The notes beneath the pieces are model-generated. The model worked only from the letters and a program-made list of their open reading frames with translations. It searched no databases and was not told the DNA's origin. The position numbers and the translations under genes are program-made. Of a DNA stretch of 64,000 bases, positions 23,290-35,089 are shown in pieces. Each line of letters begins with the position of its first letter. The first letter of the stretch is position 1. The DNA comes from Rostrohypoxylon terebratum (taxonomy: Eukaryota; Ascomycota; Sordariomycetes; Xylariales; Hypoxylaceae): positions 62,001 to 126,000 of the forward strand of contig MU385872.1 of the NCBI GenBank assembly GCA_022497145.1, read 5' to 3'.

Positions 23290-24790
23290 TTATGTAGGAG
23301 GCGTTCCTTCTCGGCTATTCCTGGTTTCCCTTTTACTTAAAAAACTCCTCCGTAAAGCGTTATTTCCACTTCTTGGACTCGGGCTGTCGTTGTTCTCCCC
23401 GAACGTGCTCTTCAGCACCACTGTTCCACCGCCCACCTTGATCTCCTTTTCGCCGCCGCCACTCTCGTCTACGAAATAGAGTGCCTCGCCTAGGTCGTCG
23501 TCGCTACCAAATGTGTGGTGACCTTTGACTTCGATGCGGAATTGCGTATCGGCAGTGCACGTGTGCTTAAAGGTTTCGTCGAATCGTACCACGTCAGGGG
23601 ATTCATGGTGTCTCGTTTTGCCAACAGTCCGTTCTTTGGGGGTGAGTTGTTTAATCACGACATAAATATCCGATGACGAAGGATATCCCTCCGCGGAAAC
23701 CACTGTAAAAGTAGCCGTTCCAGCGCCGGCAGCGCCTGGTGCTAAGCTGTGAATAGAAACTCCGCCTAGGCTGGGGTTGCGCGTGTGGTTCTTGCCGTTC
23801 GCCGTGGGCGTTACGGGACGAGCAGCTGCTGATTCGCCATCTACACTTAAACCTGTTGATCGCCTAAGGCCGGGACCCGGCGCGGCAGCTTCAGGGCCAT
23901 TGGTCACAATTGTAGGGATCTCGGAGTTGCTGGACGTCAAAGCTAAGCCGTTGCTATCGTCGTCTTTCTTGCCGCGGAAACCTCGCTTGATGAAACTAGC
24001 GCCCTTTCCAACCCCGTGGCCGACGACGCCGGCAACTGCGACACCACCTTTGACTGGAGCTCCGACGACGCCGGTTACGATCCTGCCGGGTCCGCCAAAC
24101 GTCCCCGAGAATGTGCTAGTCCCTAGTCGAGAGCGTGTCACATAATCAGGCTTGAAGAGGAGCCGCAACCTGACGGAGCCGGATTTTCCGTCCAGAAGCA
24201 ACTTGAGCTCCTTTGCGATGAAGGGATCAAGCTGTTCGAGATTAATGTCCGTCCCACCAAGAAAATCGGGCTTGTCCGCAAAGTCGTAGTCATAGACTTT
24301 GCAGGTAAATTTGGCAGCGGTTCTTGATGGTATTGGAACCTCGAAGTACTCGTTCCATACAGGATTAAGCGTTTTCTTCTGCGTCTTGGTCTTGAACACA
24401 TCCTGTCCATTAAGCTCGAACTTGCAGTAAGGGTCGCTTTTGCCGTTTGAGTCCGCAGCAGGTAAATCTGTGGCATCTAGAACATCAACGCGAAGGTTAC
24501 CCATGTTATTGATGCTCTCACTGGGATTGAGTTTCATCTTGACAGGTATGTATTTCAAGCTGACTTTCACGGTGGCAACTCTATTTTCCTCGTCCTTCAA
24601 TTTTAGGACCGTAGGGTTATTCTTAAATTGTTAGCAATGCAACCTGGGGGGGGGGGGGGGGGGGGGGGGTTTTGTTTTTAAATAAAATAAAAAAAAATTG
24701 TTTTTATTAAATAAAATGTTAAAACCCAAAAAAGGAAATGTAATAAAATAAAAAAACAAATAAAAAGGNNNNNNNNNNGCCCCCCCCGCG

Positions 24791-24845
<55 letters not shown>

Positions 24846-27800
24846 CTTGTGTTTTGCAAGAACTTACCAGACACTGCTTTAGAGTATCTAAAGTGTTACC
24901 CGCCAATCGAGCCACTGTATGATCTTCATCACGCTCTTCACCTGGTTTCTCGCGCTTCTCTCTCACTTTGAGGGTCAGTCGTGAGAAATCCAACTCACGG
25001 ATGAAGCAATCACCAATCTCATCGAACTTGAAGACTTTATTCTTGGCGGTGCCCGAGATATAAGACGGGTACAACATGTCGTCGACATATATCTCGAGAT
25101 GTGTTCCGGCTTTGGGCATTTCTGCCTCCATCAACTTAAAGATTAAGAACCCGCATTCATACTTCAGCAGCTCCTCAGGGGAGAGGTGGACCTTTGGACG
25201 CTCTCGTTGCGTGTCGCGAGATCTTCTTCCAGATGCGTTTGATATAGGAGAGACCGGTGATTTGGGCATAGTGGGCGAGGTTGGCGTTATCGGTGCGTTA
25301 CCGTTACCGTTACCGTTTTCCTTCCTCTCTAATGTAGGAATCCTTCCAGCATCCGATGATCGAGGAACATCGAGAGACTTCTTCGATGGCTCGGAGCTTG
25401 TCTCCTTGTCTTTATCACTTGACTCTTCTTCCTCCTCCTCTTCAGGATCTGCGACGTTCAAGCACGGGTAGAATGAAACGGTGTATATGAGTGTTCCCTT
25501 TGCAATGCCCTTTCCGTGCAATCGGAGGCCACCCTCATGGACCTTCTTTGTATCATGAACAAGGTATTCGCCGGTCTCCTCATCCTCAGTAATGTAGTCA
25601 CCGGCAAATACCTCGACCAAGCCCAGACTGCGGTCCTTGCCCATTTTCTCGGCATCCATAACCTCAAGCGTTAGACGGTCTCTAGAAGAATGCATCGGTA
25701 TGTAGATAACCTCGTCCCATTCGGGGCTAAGCGTGTTTCGGTGTGTGACAGTCCTACCCTTTTCAATACCAGAGAGTAGCACACGAACATAAGGATCCGA
25801 TTTACCCATAGTTTCGAAATTACGAAGATCGCGGGCACTCTTGAAGTGAAGGCGCATGACACCGATAGGGGTTTGGTAACCTCCTGTTCCTGCTAACACG
25901 CCGGATAGTGCGACGGGCTTCCATTGAGCAGTCAGTTTCGCGCGTCCAGTCTTGACTCCCGAAAGGTTGTACCACTCATGACCCTTCTCCATCATCTCAA
26001 GCATGTCGTCAAGCTTGATCTGGTGAGTACCGATAAGTTGATCTCCTGCAATTTCACGGTCATCTTTGATAGCAAGACCCAGTTTAGCGTTCTTCCGGTC
26101 GGTGATGAGAATTTCCTTAGAACCGTTGTCCCAAATTGGGTTGTTGGTGCGCTTGAGCTTCTTGGTCTGGTGAACTTCTTTCCCGTTGAGCAGTAGCGTA
26201 GCGTATGGGTTGAGTAAGCCAACCAAGCTCTTCGTCCCATCGAGATCCTTTGCTTGCTCAATCGTGTATCGCAGGATACCAGTGTTGGTCTCTGGAGGCG
26301 GTTCTATCTTGCCTTCATGTTCTGCAGCCTCTAGGACAGGGAAGAAGTGAATATCAGCATTGATAACACCGCGGGCTTTACCATGCGCGATAACTTCTAG
26401 TCGCTCGTTCTCGTACACACTAAGGTCCTCGATCCGTTCGAGCGGGAATGACGCGACACCGAGCTCCTTGTCTTTGCGGAAATCATTGTAGTCGTACACA
26501 ATAAGATCGAGTGAATCGTTAAACGACGTAACAATGACATAGTGCGTCTCGCCCCATCTGGGGTTCGGAGTATCCTTGACAACTCTGGTTTGAGCAAGAG
26601 GCGCCCTCTTATTGAAGGTAACCACAGCGTACGGGTCGGGATTACCAGCGAAGTTATCAGGGTTTTTGAGACCTTGAGCACTATGAATCGTAATCGCGAT
26701 CACGCCAATGGCTTGGTCAACAGGAGAACCTGCAAGCATCTTCGCAACCTCAATAGGGAAGACATTCGGAGCGTACATCATCGGGGCTAGGTTTCCGTGA
26801 ATCTGTTCTTGGATGAAACGTTCCAACCCAGGGATAAAGTTGATATCGAAACCAAAAGTTTCGCCACCAAGTGGCTTACAGACATAATCAATCTCCGGAC
26901 GTTCGAGAAAGCACATTTCAACTTTCTCAATGTGCGGGAAAGGGAACTGGAGCTTGATCTTTAGGCGCATAATACCGGAGAAGGACATCTTCTCTACGAT
27001 GACGTCGAGACCCTTGCTAATCATGGCTTTGCCGATGCGGATTTCTAGAACGACCTTGGGGTCAATCTTGTTCTGAATCTGGCGAGCTGTCATGTCTTCC
27101 TTATCATTCGGCGTGAAGCTGAACTTCCAATCCATAATGATAGTATCATCTTCCGCCTTGGGATATGTTTTCACATGATCCATCCTCGGAGGTTTGGACC
27201 CCAGGGTGAAAGTCTTTAACCGCAGACTATCAAGGAATGAAGGAGTGGCCGAGCTCAAAACCTGATCAACAGAGTTGATCACGGTCTGGGCGAGGACAGG
27301 CTGGTAGATGGGCCAGAATTTGACTAAGAACGAGTTGATCCATTCAACAGATTCATGGTCGGTCTCCAGTTTCTTCAGCGCCATTTCTCGTGTAATGTCG
27401 TCGCGAAAGTTCCTCCGGACTCGCCTGATCGAAGTCCGGTAGTAGGTGGAGCAGGTGGCCATGATGATGATGACCCAACCCAGACCGCCCCCCAGGACGG
27501 CAACGAGCCACGAAGAGAGGCAGGCAAAAATGATAATGGCAGCATTGTGATACCATTCTCCGAAGTACTGATCGGGAACATTGCCCTCTAACCAGGTAGT
27601 ATGATCCAACAGGCTGTCGCCCTCCATAACACTGTCGACAGGCCAGCCGAAACGCTGAGTCCACCCGACCATGGCAGCAAGGTCTTCCTCCTCTTGAGCT
27701 GAGTGCGCAGTCAGAATTGATTGGCCATCCTTATCTTTGGAGTGTATAACGGCGCCAGCTTTGGAAGGGGAAGGGAGGGCATAATCAGCCTTTGTGCCGT

Positions 27801-28152
27801 CATCGACATCGGTGGCAATAGCTACACCTCGTGGCTTTCGTAAACGGCGAAGATCGTCTGGTATGGCCTAGTGAGAAGGGTTTCCAAGGTTGATTAGCGG
27901 ATGCATCATTAATTACCAACGCCGACCCTACTACTAGGTATAAGGGACAATACTCACATCTTTAGCCTGGGCTCTCTTCTCCTCTGTACTGGCATTGGGG
28001 TCGAACGTGAAAGCGGCGACACCTGCATTTTTGCTCTCTTCAACTAATTTTTTCTGGGCGTCGTTCGAAGTAACAGAAGATTCAGGATCGCGAGCGGCCT
28101 CGATGGCTCCTCGTTGCTTGAGCTCGTTTGCTTCCCGCTCAATCGACGCCAT
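23290..28152 (-). CDS. Tricalbin-like SMP and multi-C2 domain protein
   Basis: Tricalbins tether the ER to the plasma membrane and move lipids through an SMP domain. Exons are 27958-28152, 24868-27867 and 23290-24621, giving 1508 aa, a normal length. Residues about 174-203 form the membrane hairpin (IIIFACLSSWLVAVLGGG), followed by the SMP domain at about 235-448. C2 domains follow at about 461-575, 602-715 and 737-860, a degenerate one at 965-1055, a strong one at 1104-1215 (DLPAADSNGKSDPYCKFEL), and a last C2-like segment near 1370-1480. Linkers are Ser/Glu-rich. The intron 24622-24867 contains a 10-N gap and G/C homopolymers, but both splice sites (GTAAGT and TTGCTAACAATTTAAG) are present. 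Joining restores TLDTLKQCL-NNPTVLKLKDEE, so the protein is not interrupted. Confidence 0.95.
24646..24844. other. Assembly gap with homopolymers and a corrupted duplicate flank
   Basis: Contains 24 G (24646-24669), a corrupted copy (24668-24768) of the sequence at 24845-24945, ten N (24769-24778) and about 65 mostly C bases. It sits inside a tricalbin intron. The copy aligns without indels at an offset of 177, and most differences are G to T or C to A. This is a sequencing/assembly artefact, not biology. Confidence 0.9.
27882..27891 (-). repeat. Dispersed 10-mer AACCTTGGAA, intronic copy
   Basis: One of 12 exact copies in the window, this one in the first intron (27868-27957) of the tricalbin gene. 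The other copies are intergenic. Confidence 0.8.
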
Positions 28153-31100
28153 GATGACTCTTTAAGAGGAAGTCTATACTGCAGAGGCAGTTCAAACGCG
28201 CGAGAGGGGTAAGCGGTCGTTCGTTATGTTGCGCAGCATATGTAGGTAGTTTCGTTCGTCGTGAGTAGGAAAAGTACGCGTGGAGGGGCGATTACGTTTG
28301 ACAAAGAAATTTGTCTTGAATTAAAAGGAGTGACACAGGAGACCGGTTGGCAACTAGCTACCTAGGTCAGGTCTTAAGCTGTCTCAAGCTGTCTTGTGGA
28401 TGAGGTAGCCAGACAGCTAAAAGATACTAGTGACTCTAGGTGCCTATTAGTTACGTAGGAACATGTAAGGAGACGTAAACGCGGGCGGGTAAGCTAACGA
28501 TAGTTCATAAAGCTATCGTGGCTATCACTGTTTTCCCATTTGCAGGATCAGGATGGGACGAATGAATGAAATAGGGGAGGATTGATAACACAAAATACTA
28601 GTGTAGAAGCTGAAAGTGGGAAGGGGACAGACACAGACACAGACACAGAGGAGAAGGAGGGGGAAGAAACAGAACAAGGAAAAAGGGAAAATGAAAAAAT
28701 AATTGTAAGTTGACGTTGGCGATGGTTACGAAATGTACAACTAAGCTTCCAGGTTAAGAGTTGATTGATGATTGAATTGGGAAAGACACGCAGCGCCCTG
28801 TTTCTCAGAGTTTAAAGTGGTACCTCTGATTGCTCTAGTTGGCAAGTCTGACAGTCAGGTTGTATTTTAGCTGCTGTCTTGGCCAGATAGGTACAAGCTC
28901 GGTTACCTCCTAAGTGGTCCAAGATGTTCCCAGATTCGTGGGCCCATGTGTGGGCTCCTCCAGGGCTATGAATGATGTAATTGTGTTAGGGATCTTATCG
29001 TATAAGCATTCGCTAGTTTGTAAGTTTTAGCCAATAGTATAATTCATTCGAGGCAATCGCTGCACAATCGCTGCACAAATCCTGGCATGATTTTTTTTTC
29101 TCTCTCTCCACAATCTACACAATCTACACAATCTAGGACTAACCTTGGTATAAATGTACACATATTGCGTACATTTACATGGGAGGTAGGTGCTATGTAG
29201 TATCTATTCAGAGATTTACATACTATGTAGTAATAGTACTAGATGGTTCAGATGTCAAAAGTTTAGGTTTGAGTCAACTGGTAAACGATCCAACCTTGAT
29301 TTTGAGCAAATGTATGTAGACGGGTTTTTCGGTGATTGGTGCTCAAACTTAATGAATTTGAACTTTTTCGATCGGATAAATTTCCAACTTTTTCTCAACT
29401 TTTCTTTTCCCTTTTTCCCTCCATAAGCACGATCAGATTTGGCCTAACAATATCCAAATTCATTCTAATTTCTAATACAGCCTTCCTACTTCCTAGCTAC
29501 ATATACCTACCGAGCTACGTACTTTACTTACCTACCTAAGAGATTAGGACCCCTAAAAGGCATTAGACAAAGATTCTCAGCTGTATAGTTGCGAGCTGGA
29601 GGCGATTGCGCCGTCCCTATTTCTTGTTATTTGCCATGGATGATCGCTGCACCGATCTGTACCAAAGGTCCAAAGATCAACCAGTCAGCCAGTTTTTCGC
29701 TATTCCTTCAGCTGATCCCTTCCGATTTGATGTCCTTGCATACCAGTTGCATACCAGTGCAACGAGGCATACCTGCTAGAGGTGCAGCGGGATGCAGCAG
29801 GTGCAATAATAAAAAGTTACAATAATAGTATCACCGACCCGGATACATATTCTCACATGCCCGGAGCGGCCGTCGCATCGGGATAACGGCACCAATACCT
29901 GCAGCCTGTACCAATACTAGTACGGTAGACTGTATTGTACATAGTAGTACCAACCACCTCTGACCCTCGGTCGCAAGATGCGAAATGGGTTCAATCATCA
30001 ATCATGGATGGGCTAAACGGATTCGCGCAGCCTAAAACATCTGGGCATGCTGTCGTCCGCGCCACGAGATTACGATATCGTTTGCCAAGTCATCTCGGAA
30101 TTTATTCGAAAGTCCGACGCCTCAAAAAATAAATTTTTCGTTCAATTCTACTTATTCTTATCTTTCGCAGTTTTACAGCATACATCATTCCGACATACCA
30201 AACTCAATATACGAAAGGGACATTGCAACATACCTAATTACGCGAAGGCTAATATCGTTAATCATAGGACCTAGGACCCAGGTACCTGTATTAGCGCCAA
30301 GTGGTTAAACCTGTACTACGGGCTATTATGTTGTGCGTCCTGCAACATGACCCCCCCTAACTCCCTTAATCCCCCCTCAAACCCCTGCTAGATCATCATT
30401 TCTCAAGGCGCCGAGTAGCCGGTCAACATATCATCATTTGATGACCTCCCAAGCTTTACTTACACACGTGTAACGCATGCGTATTTGGCGCAATAAATGA
30501 TCTGTTAGCCATGCTTAGGTGGGTTGCAACAACACAACATCATCTGACGACTACGGTATCATACAAGACGAACTCGTTCCGCTAGCAACATTCTTCAACC
30601 TTAAATTTATATGTCCTAACGATCGAGAATAAGTAGTCTTGAGTATTGAATCTCGCCGAATTCTCTGTCATGAAGAGGATTAGAGGATTACTATTCTGTG
30701 GCGTACGTTTGAGGCATGAAACACGGGTAGTACGTCGTCGCATATCGAATCGGATATTTTGGGCTTATTGATTTTTCTTACCAAAATATCTACTCGATCC
30801 ACGTCGGAGTGAATATACAAGAAAACGACCAAGAATCGTCAACCATGAATCGTACTCAGGTACGTGGCCTTGTCTCGTCCATGGAAATGCAGGAGAAGCC
30901 TTCCGCGTTGGCTTTAAACGAAGAACCATCATCTCTAGGTATTTTTCATGTTGAAAGCATTCGCCTAGGTAAATTTGGAATTACTGAGAGGCCAGCTTGG
31001 GAAAAATGCGCGACGATAGATGCCTAGGACCCTACGTACTTTCTACCTCGTTATCTTTATCATGTTCATCCACGAGGTTAAAATCGTAATAGCTAATAAA

Positions 31101-31297
31101 ATCGCCATCATTCGCGTCGATCTTCACGAGCCAACAACCCGATCAATCAGTCATGTGATATCACCAAAATTGCACGTTGGACATACACTTCATCTATGTA
31201 GCTTAGCTACCTAGCTTTCATCCCAACACTTCAATTCACGATGGAATATTATTAGTGCTGACGAAATTGTTGAGAGTGTGGCGTGGAGTCGGGTGAG
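28153..31297. other. Gene-poor 3.1-kb region
   Basis: 28153-28330 is the tricalbin 5' flank. The rest is AT-rich with an ACAGAC hexamer array (28627-28648), CCTAGG element (30265-30286) and TACC-type microsatellites. A short + strand frame at 30842-31027 (from MNRTQVRG to CATIDA) looks mildly coding-like (SIRLGKFGITERPAWEK) but has no recognisable family. Confidence 0.5.
28627..28648. repeat. 6-bp tandem repeat, unit ACAGAC
   Basis: Between three and four direct copies of ACAGAC, intergenic, upstream of the tricalbin gene. Confidence 0.8.
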
Positions 31298-31750
31298 ATG
31301 GGCGCAGCCACTTACATGTTTATGGTACTATCGAGCATCGAAATCACACTGAGAAGCGCCGTCTTTCGCCGGATTTCTGCAGCCACCCGTATCACCAAAG
31401 AAGATCCCGTCTCCGGTTTAGACACGCGCGACGTACGGCAAGCTCTACCTTTGAAATCGAAGAAAGATGAGCCTCATAAAGCTCTCAACGGCCGTAGGCA
31501 CCTATATAATTCGAGCGATAATATTTAACAATATGATCCACGTCTTTATGTCAGCGATGACTCTCCAGTCATCCCCTCGGAACGCCCCAGGGGTAGTAAA
31601 TGTAGAGAGTTTCAGACTTTTGAGATCAGCAATGAAGAGGTTCTGACAATCCGGCTAGCGATGGCAAAGGCAGAGAATTCACCATTTCTCGGTGAAACCT
31701 CCACGAGAAGACCTTGGGAAAATATCAAGAGAAAGATCCAAACTATATGG
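31298..31750 (+). pseudogene. Broken coding-like frame of unknown family
   Basis: A single + strand frame starts MGAATYMFMVLSS at 31298 and runs to a TAA at 31526-31528. It then continues in the same frame without further stops through QYDPRLYVSDDSPVIPSERP and EISNEEVLTIRLAMAKAENS to about 31750. Amino-acid composition on both sides of the stop is protein-like. It could be one gene inactivated by a point mutation, or two exons with an unrecognised intron. It ends about 280 nt before the F-box gene. No family was recognised. Confidence 0.3.
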
Positions 31751-32034
31751 CAAGTATATGTGCTAATGTCTAGTTGAAGTGTTATCTAAAGTATGATGAA
31801 CGCCACATTTCTGGTAAGCTATCAAAAAACTCAGAGGCAAGCAAACTTCACCAACCCTCAAGTAAGTTCGATAGCCTGGTAAGTCAATAGCTCATTGACT
31901 ATATCCAGAATGTCAGCAAATTCAAATCACGCTCATCTGAAGATGACGAATTGCATGTTACAACACTGCAGGGGCACCATTAGCAGGTTTTGTCGGGTAT
32001 GCTTTGAGCAGTATATGGACTGTTTACTAGCATT

Positions 32035-33024
32035 ATGGCATGGGGAATACCACGTAAGGAAAGACGGAAAGAGAGTCCTCTTCTACAATTACCAGTTGAG
32101 TTGATCTGCCGTATCTCGGCCGAGCTCTCGCCAACCAGTCAACTCATCTTATCCCAAATTTGCCGCCCACTACGTGAGATTCTCGGCAAGGATGTATCGC
32201 TAATTCGCTTCACCCGCCAAGATCGCTGCGAATTTCTGGCAGCTATTGCCCGTCAGCTGCCGCACCGCTGGGTGTGCGAAGCGTGTATCGAGCTTCACGG
32301 AGTTATCACTGCCGATACGCCAGAAACCCCATGTGTTATCATATGTTTGGCGGGACGGGAGCGCTGGCGCTACACGGGATACGCACAGCGAGACCGGCTT
32401 GACGCGCGCCTCCTTCGGATCGACCACCGACATATCCAGCTCGCTCTCAAGTACACGCGCTTAAGGTACCACAGATACCGACAGTATCTCAATAAATTAC
32501 TAGCGCCGTACATCAATCCGAACTTCGAAACGCACCCATGGCCCTATAAGCAGGCAAACAAGTTGGCAGTTCGTTACTCGGCCTACCCCAAAATCGTAAT
32601 GGGAAACGACGGCAATCTTCGATTTCTACTTCTGTCTACTTGGCTTTACGAAGAATACGGGATTCCGCTATTACTCTCGGCCATGGGAGACTTAAAGATC
32701 TGCCCGCATCTAAGGCTTATGTACGGTCTCTGGAAAGGGGTCGATCACGACATCGGGTCGCTAAGGGGAATTATTAGACCATTTCTCCTTCACGGAGGAA
32801 TTCACCAAAGCAAGGGCTATTATTTCTGCCATTACTGCCCCACTGACTTGAGCATCACGAAAACTCCCGGACGTCTCGAGTTAAGCGCGTGGCAAGATCT
32901 AGGGCCGGAGGGGTCGCCGATGGATAAATTTTGGAGGGTACATGCACATCTTTTGACGGCCCAAGAACATCCCCACCTAAGCCATGAGCCCGGAAGCGTC
33001 CGGGACCTTTACCAAACAGGATAG
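32035..33024 (+). CDS. F-box domain protein
   Basis: Intronless, 329 aa. Residues about 17-55 (LLQLPVELICRISAELSPTS, then QLILSQICRPLREIL) match the N-terminal F-box, which binds Skp1 in SCF ubiquitin ligases. The remainder resembles the large, poorly characterised fungal F-box family: a WVCEACIELHG segment and a YYFCHYCPTDLSI segment give two CxxC pairs that may bind metal, separated by Arg/Tyr-rich helices. The C-terminus ends SVRDLYQTG. Substrate unknown. These genes are typically numerous and variable in ascomycetes, which fits its place in an accessory region. Confidence 0.8.
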   Translation: MAWGIPRKERRKESPLLQLPVELICRISAELSPTSQLILSQICRPLREILGKDVSLIRFTRQDRCEFLAAIARQLPHRWVCEACIELHGVITADTPETPCVIICLAGRERWRYTGYAQRDRLDARLLRIDHRHIQLALKYTRLRYHRYRQYLNKLLAPYINPNFETHPWPYKQANKLAVRYSAYPKIVMGNDGNLRFLLLSTWLYEEYGIPLLLSAMGDLKICPHLRLMYGLWKGVDHDIGSLRGIIRPFLLHGGIHQSKGYYFCHYCPTDLSITKTPGRLELSAWQDLGPEGSPMDKFWRVHAHLLTAQEHPHLSHEPGSVRDLYQTG

Positions 33025-33252
33025 GCAATGAAGTCCTGTCAGTTTTATGCCATCTACCAATGCTGTGTGGAAACACCTGTCTGAATAGTGGTAGTATGTT
33101 AAAGCAAATCCTTTGTAAAAATTGCTTCGCGTAAGATGTTTGCTGAATACGATGATTGAATCCGAACAGAGTGTGCTGCCTCGTGAATATATAATTTGCC
33201 TTTATGCCGAGTCCAACTTGTCAGTATTTATTATTCATTCAAATCATTCCAG

Positions 33253-33876
33253 ATGGAGCAAGTAGTCGTTACCAAGGAGCAATTCTCGCAGGGCGGGCCC
33301 TTTGAGATATCAGATATTTTGAAACTTTCAAGTATGCAAGACGTACTGGAAATTCTAGGTAAGGAAGAAATCCAGATGTACTTCCATGAATACGTGACAC
33401 TACACCCGTTGCAAAAACCCATTTCGGCCAAGGAGATTCTTCCGGATGTCTTCGCCATAGTAGGTGGTCCGGAACCCACCTATACCTCCTTATACAGGCA
33501 GGCAAGGGATCGCCCCACTGACGAGCCTTGGGCAGAAGCTCTCTTCGCGTACCGCTTAAAGCGGTATCTAGAGAAGAGGGAATGTACGGCCGTCAATTGG
33601 AGGTCTGTCTATCACGCGGACACCGCCGGAGGTAGCAGTGACAGAACCACAGCTCTAAGACCCAGGGAGGGTACCAGTCACAGAACTATAGCTCTAGAAA
33701 GGTACGGGGTTACCCTTATCATTCTAGAGAGACTCCAAAGAGAACGTCACCTAAAAATCTCCTCTGAATCTTCCTTTGAGTCTGATGCTGAGCGAGATGA
33801 AGAGATGACGCTCGAGTGGCTTGATGATTTCACTGCGACTTGGGGCTCAATCAATTCATTCTCCAAAGCCACCTAA
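33253..33876 (+). CDS. Hypothetical protein, 207 aa
   Basis: An open frame starting at ATG 33253 (MEQVVVTKEQFSQGGPFEIS). It is hydrophilic with a predicted helical N-terminal half (FEISDILKLSSMQDVLEILG), an internal near-repeat (SSDRTTALRPREG and TSHRTIALERYG) and an acidic tail (SESSFESDAERDEEMTLEWL). No signal peptide, membrane segment or recognised domain. It follows the F-box gene on the same strand by 228 nt. The protein-like composition argues it is real; function unknown. Confidence 0.5.
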   Translation: MEQVVVTKEQFSQGGPFEISDILKLSSMQDVLEILGKEEIQMYFHEYVTLHPLQKPISAKEILPDVFAIVGGPEPTYTSLYRQARDRPTDEPWAEALFAYRLKRYLEKRECTAVNWRSVYHADTAGGSSDRTTALRPREGTSHRTIALERYGVTLIILERLQRERHLKISSESSFESDAERDEEMTLEWLDDFTATWGSINSFSKAT

Positions 33877-34451
33877 CTAATTTAGGGGGGTTTTAGATCA
33901 CCATGATCAACTAGTAGGTACCTAACATAAGATATGTACCTGCGGAATCACTCAAGGGACAATATCAGGTAAGTATTCAACTCAAAACCTGGTCTATCTT
34001 CCCTAGATATATACCAGGTAGGTACCTATGTAAAATATGATCAGCAACAGAGCACAATGACATGGTAAAGGAACAGTTACCTAAATATCGCCACATATGG
34101 CAAATATTCATAGAGGGAAATACCCGCTCAATAGAATGTAGAATGTAAAGAATAAGTCTACTCACTAGAGTCCATGAGTAGAAAATCATTGATGAAACGA
34201 ATGTATTATCTTGGTGTGATGCTAGGTCCATACTAAGCCATCTTGTGATTGCAACCTTGTTCTTCGGAACAACTTGACTACATATAGGTACTCAAAACCC
34301 TTGCTGCATACTCGGTAAGTTATCAACGCGAAAGTGAAAGCCTTGTAGTATCGGTCAGGTAGTTTCAGAGGTTCCGCTGTAATGTTATATTAGATTGGCC
34401 ACTGCTGCTTATAACGTCAACACCTGTGTATTTGAATCCTCATAGCGAAGC
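33877..34451. other. Intergenic region
   Basis: No gene seen. AT-rich DNA with TAGGTACC words at 33914-33921 and 34019-34026. The end near 34451 is the 3' flank of the first 88-aa gene. Confidence 0.5.
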
Positions 34452-34718
34452 CTAACCCATGATGGCTTTATTGAAACACGTTCGGCATATGTTCTCACGT
34501 TTCTCGCTATTCTCATCCCCCGGCTTCCGATACAAAATCCGGATCTTGGCGCTGCCGTGAGTCCAGCCTGGGGTATTCCGCGCAGCGCATAATGAACCAG
34601 CAGCCGACTGTGTATCTTCGCTCGTGTAGAATGGGTTAATGGGAGTGAAGGAGATGATGTCGTCCGCATTGATCGCACCATCTTCCATAATAAGGGTGAT
34701 TGAACATCCCCCTGACAT
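34452..34718 (-). CDS. Small Cys-containing protein, tandem copy 1 (88 aa)
   Basis: ATG at 34716-34718 and stop at 34452-34454. It is a paralogue of the frame at 35090-35356: both are exactly 88 codons plus stop, on the same strand. They share TLI near the N-terminus, then N-x-D followed by hydrophobic residues, a Cys, TPGWxHG (residues 49-55 here), a charged Lys/Arg stretch and a C-terminal ICxxC (ICRTC here). No signal peptide and no recognised family. The frame is open further upstream, to 35090, but the start aligned to the paralogue is preferred. The ICxxC pair together with the upstream Cys could bind a metal; this is inference. Confidence 0.55.
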   Translation of the reverse strand: MSGGCSITLIMEDGAINADDIISFTPINPFYTSEDTQSAAGSLCAARNTPGWTHGSAKIRILYRKPGDENSEKRENICRTCFNKAIMG

Positions 34719-35089
34719 TCTGAACTTCTGGGGATATTGATGAGGAATAGGTAGGTGACAAGAGACTACAATATAACTCGATATGTTTACATGAGTAGGT
34801 TGATAGGCAGATACGTAATTTTCTCGAGAAAAAGTAATTCGAATACGGAAGCATTTTGTATGGATATTTATATACCCAACTACCAAAGCTTCGCTGTGAC
34901 AGCTATAGTTCATGGTGATCAAGATAGGACCATGATGATGAGCGTGTTGATGTCTAGAGGACGTGCGTCTATCTGACGGTTGTATACACGAGAGCACAGC
35001 TATGGAAAAGCTGGGGTCTCGCGTGACACGGGGAAATATGAATGTTATGGTAGAACCAGAGCTAGACACACGTGGAAGGCAAATCCGCA
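34719..35089. other. Spacer between the two 88-aa genes
   Basis: 371 nt with no separate gene; it presumably contains the promoter of copy 1 and the 3' end of copy 2. The open frame across it on the minus strand lacks resemblance to either paralogue. Confidence 0.5.

Noticed and set aside
24668..24768. AT-rich copy beside the gap as a RIP-mutated duplicate
   Set aside because: Repeat-induced point mutation gives C to T and G to A transitions; here most changes are C to A and G to T transversions, beginning at a homopolymer edge.
24631..24867. Poly-Gly/poly-Pro extension of the tricalbin reading frame through the N-gap
   Set aside because: It reads homopolymer artefact and intron sequence; canonical donor and acceptor sites remove it and restore the conserved protein.
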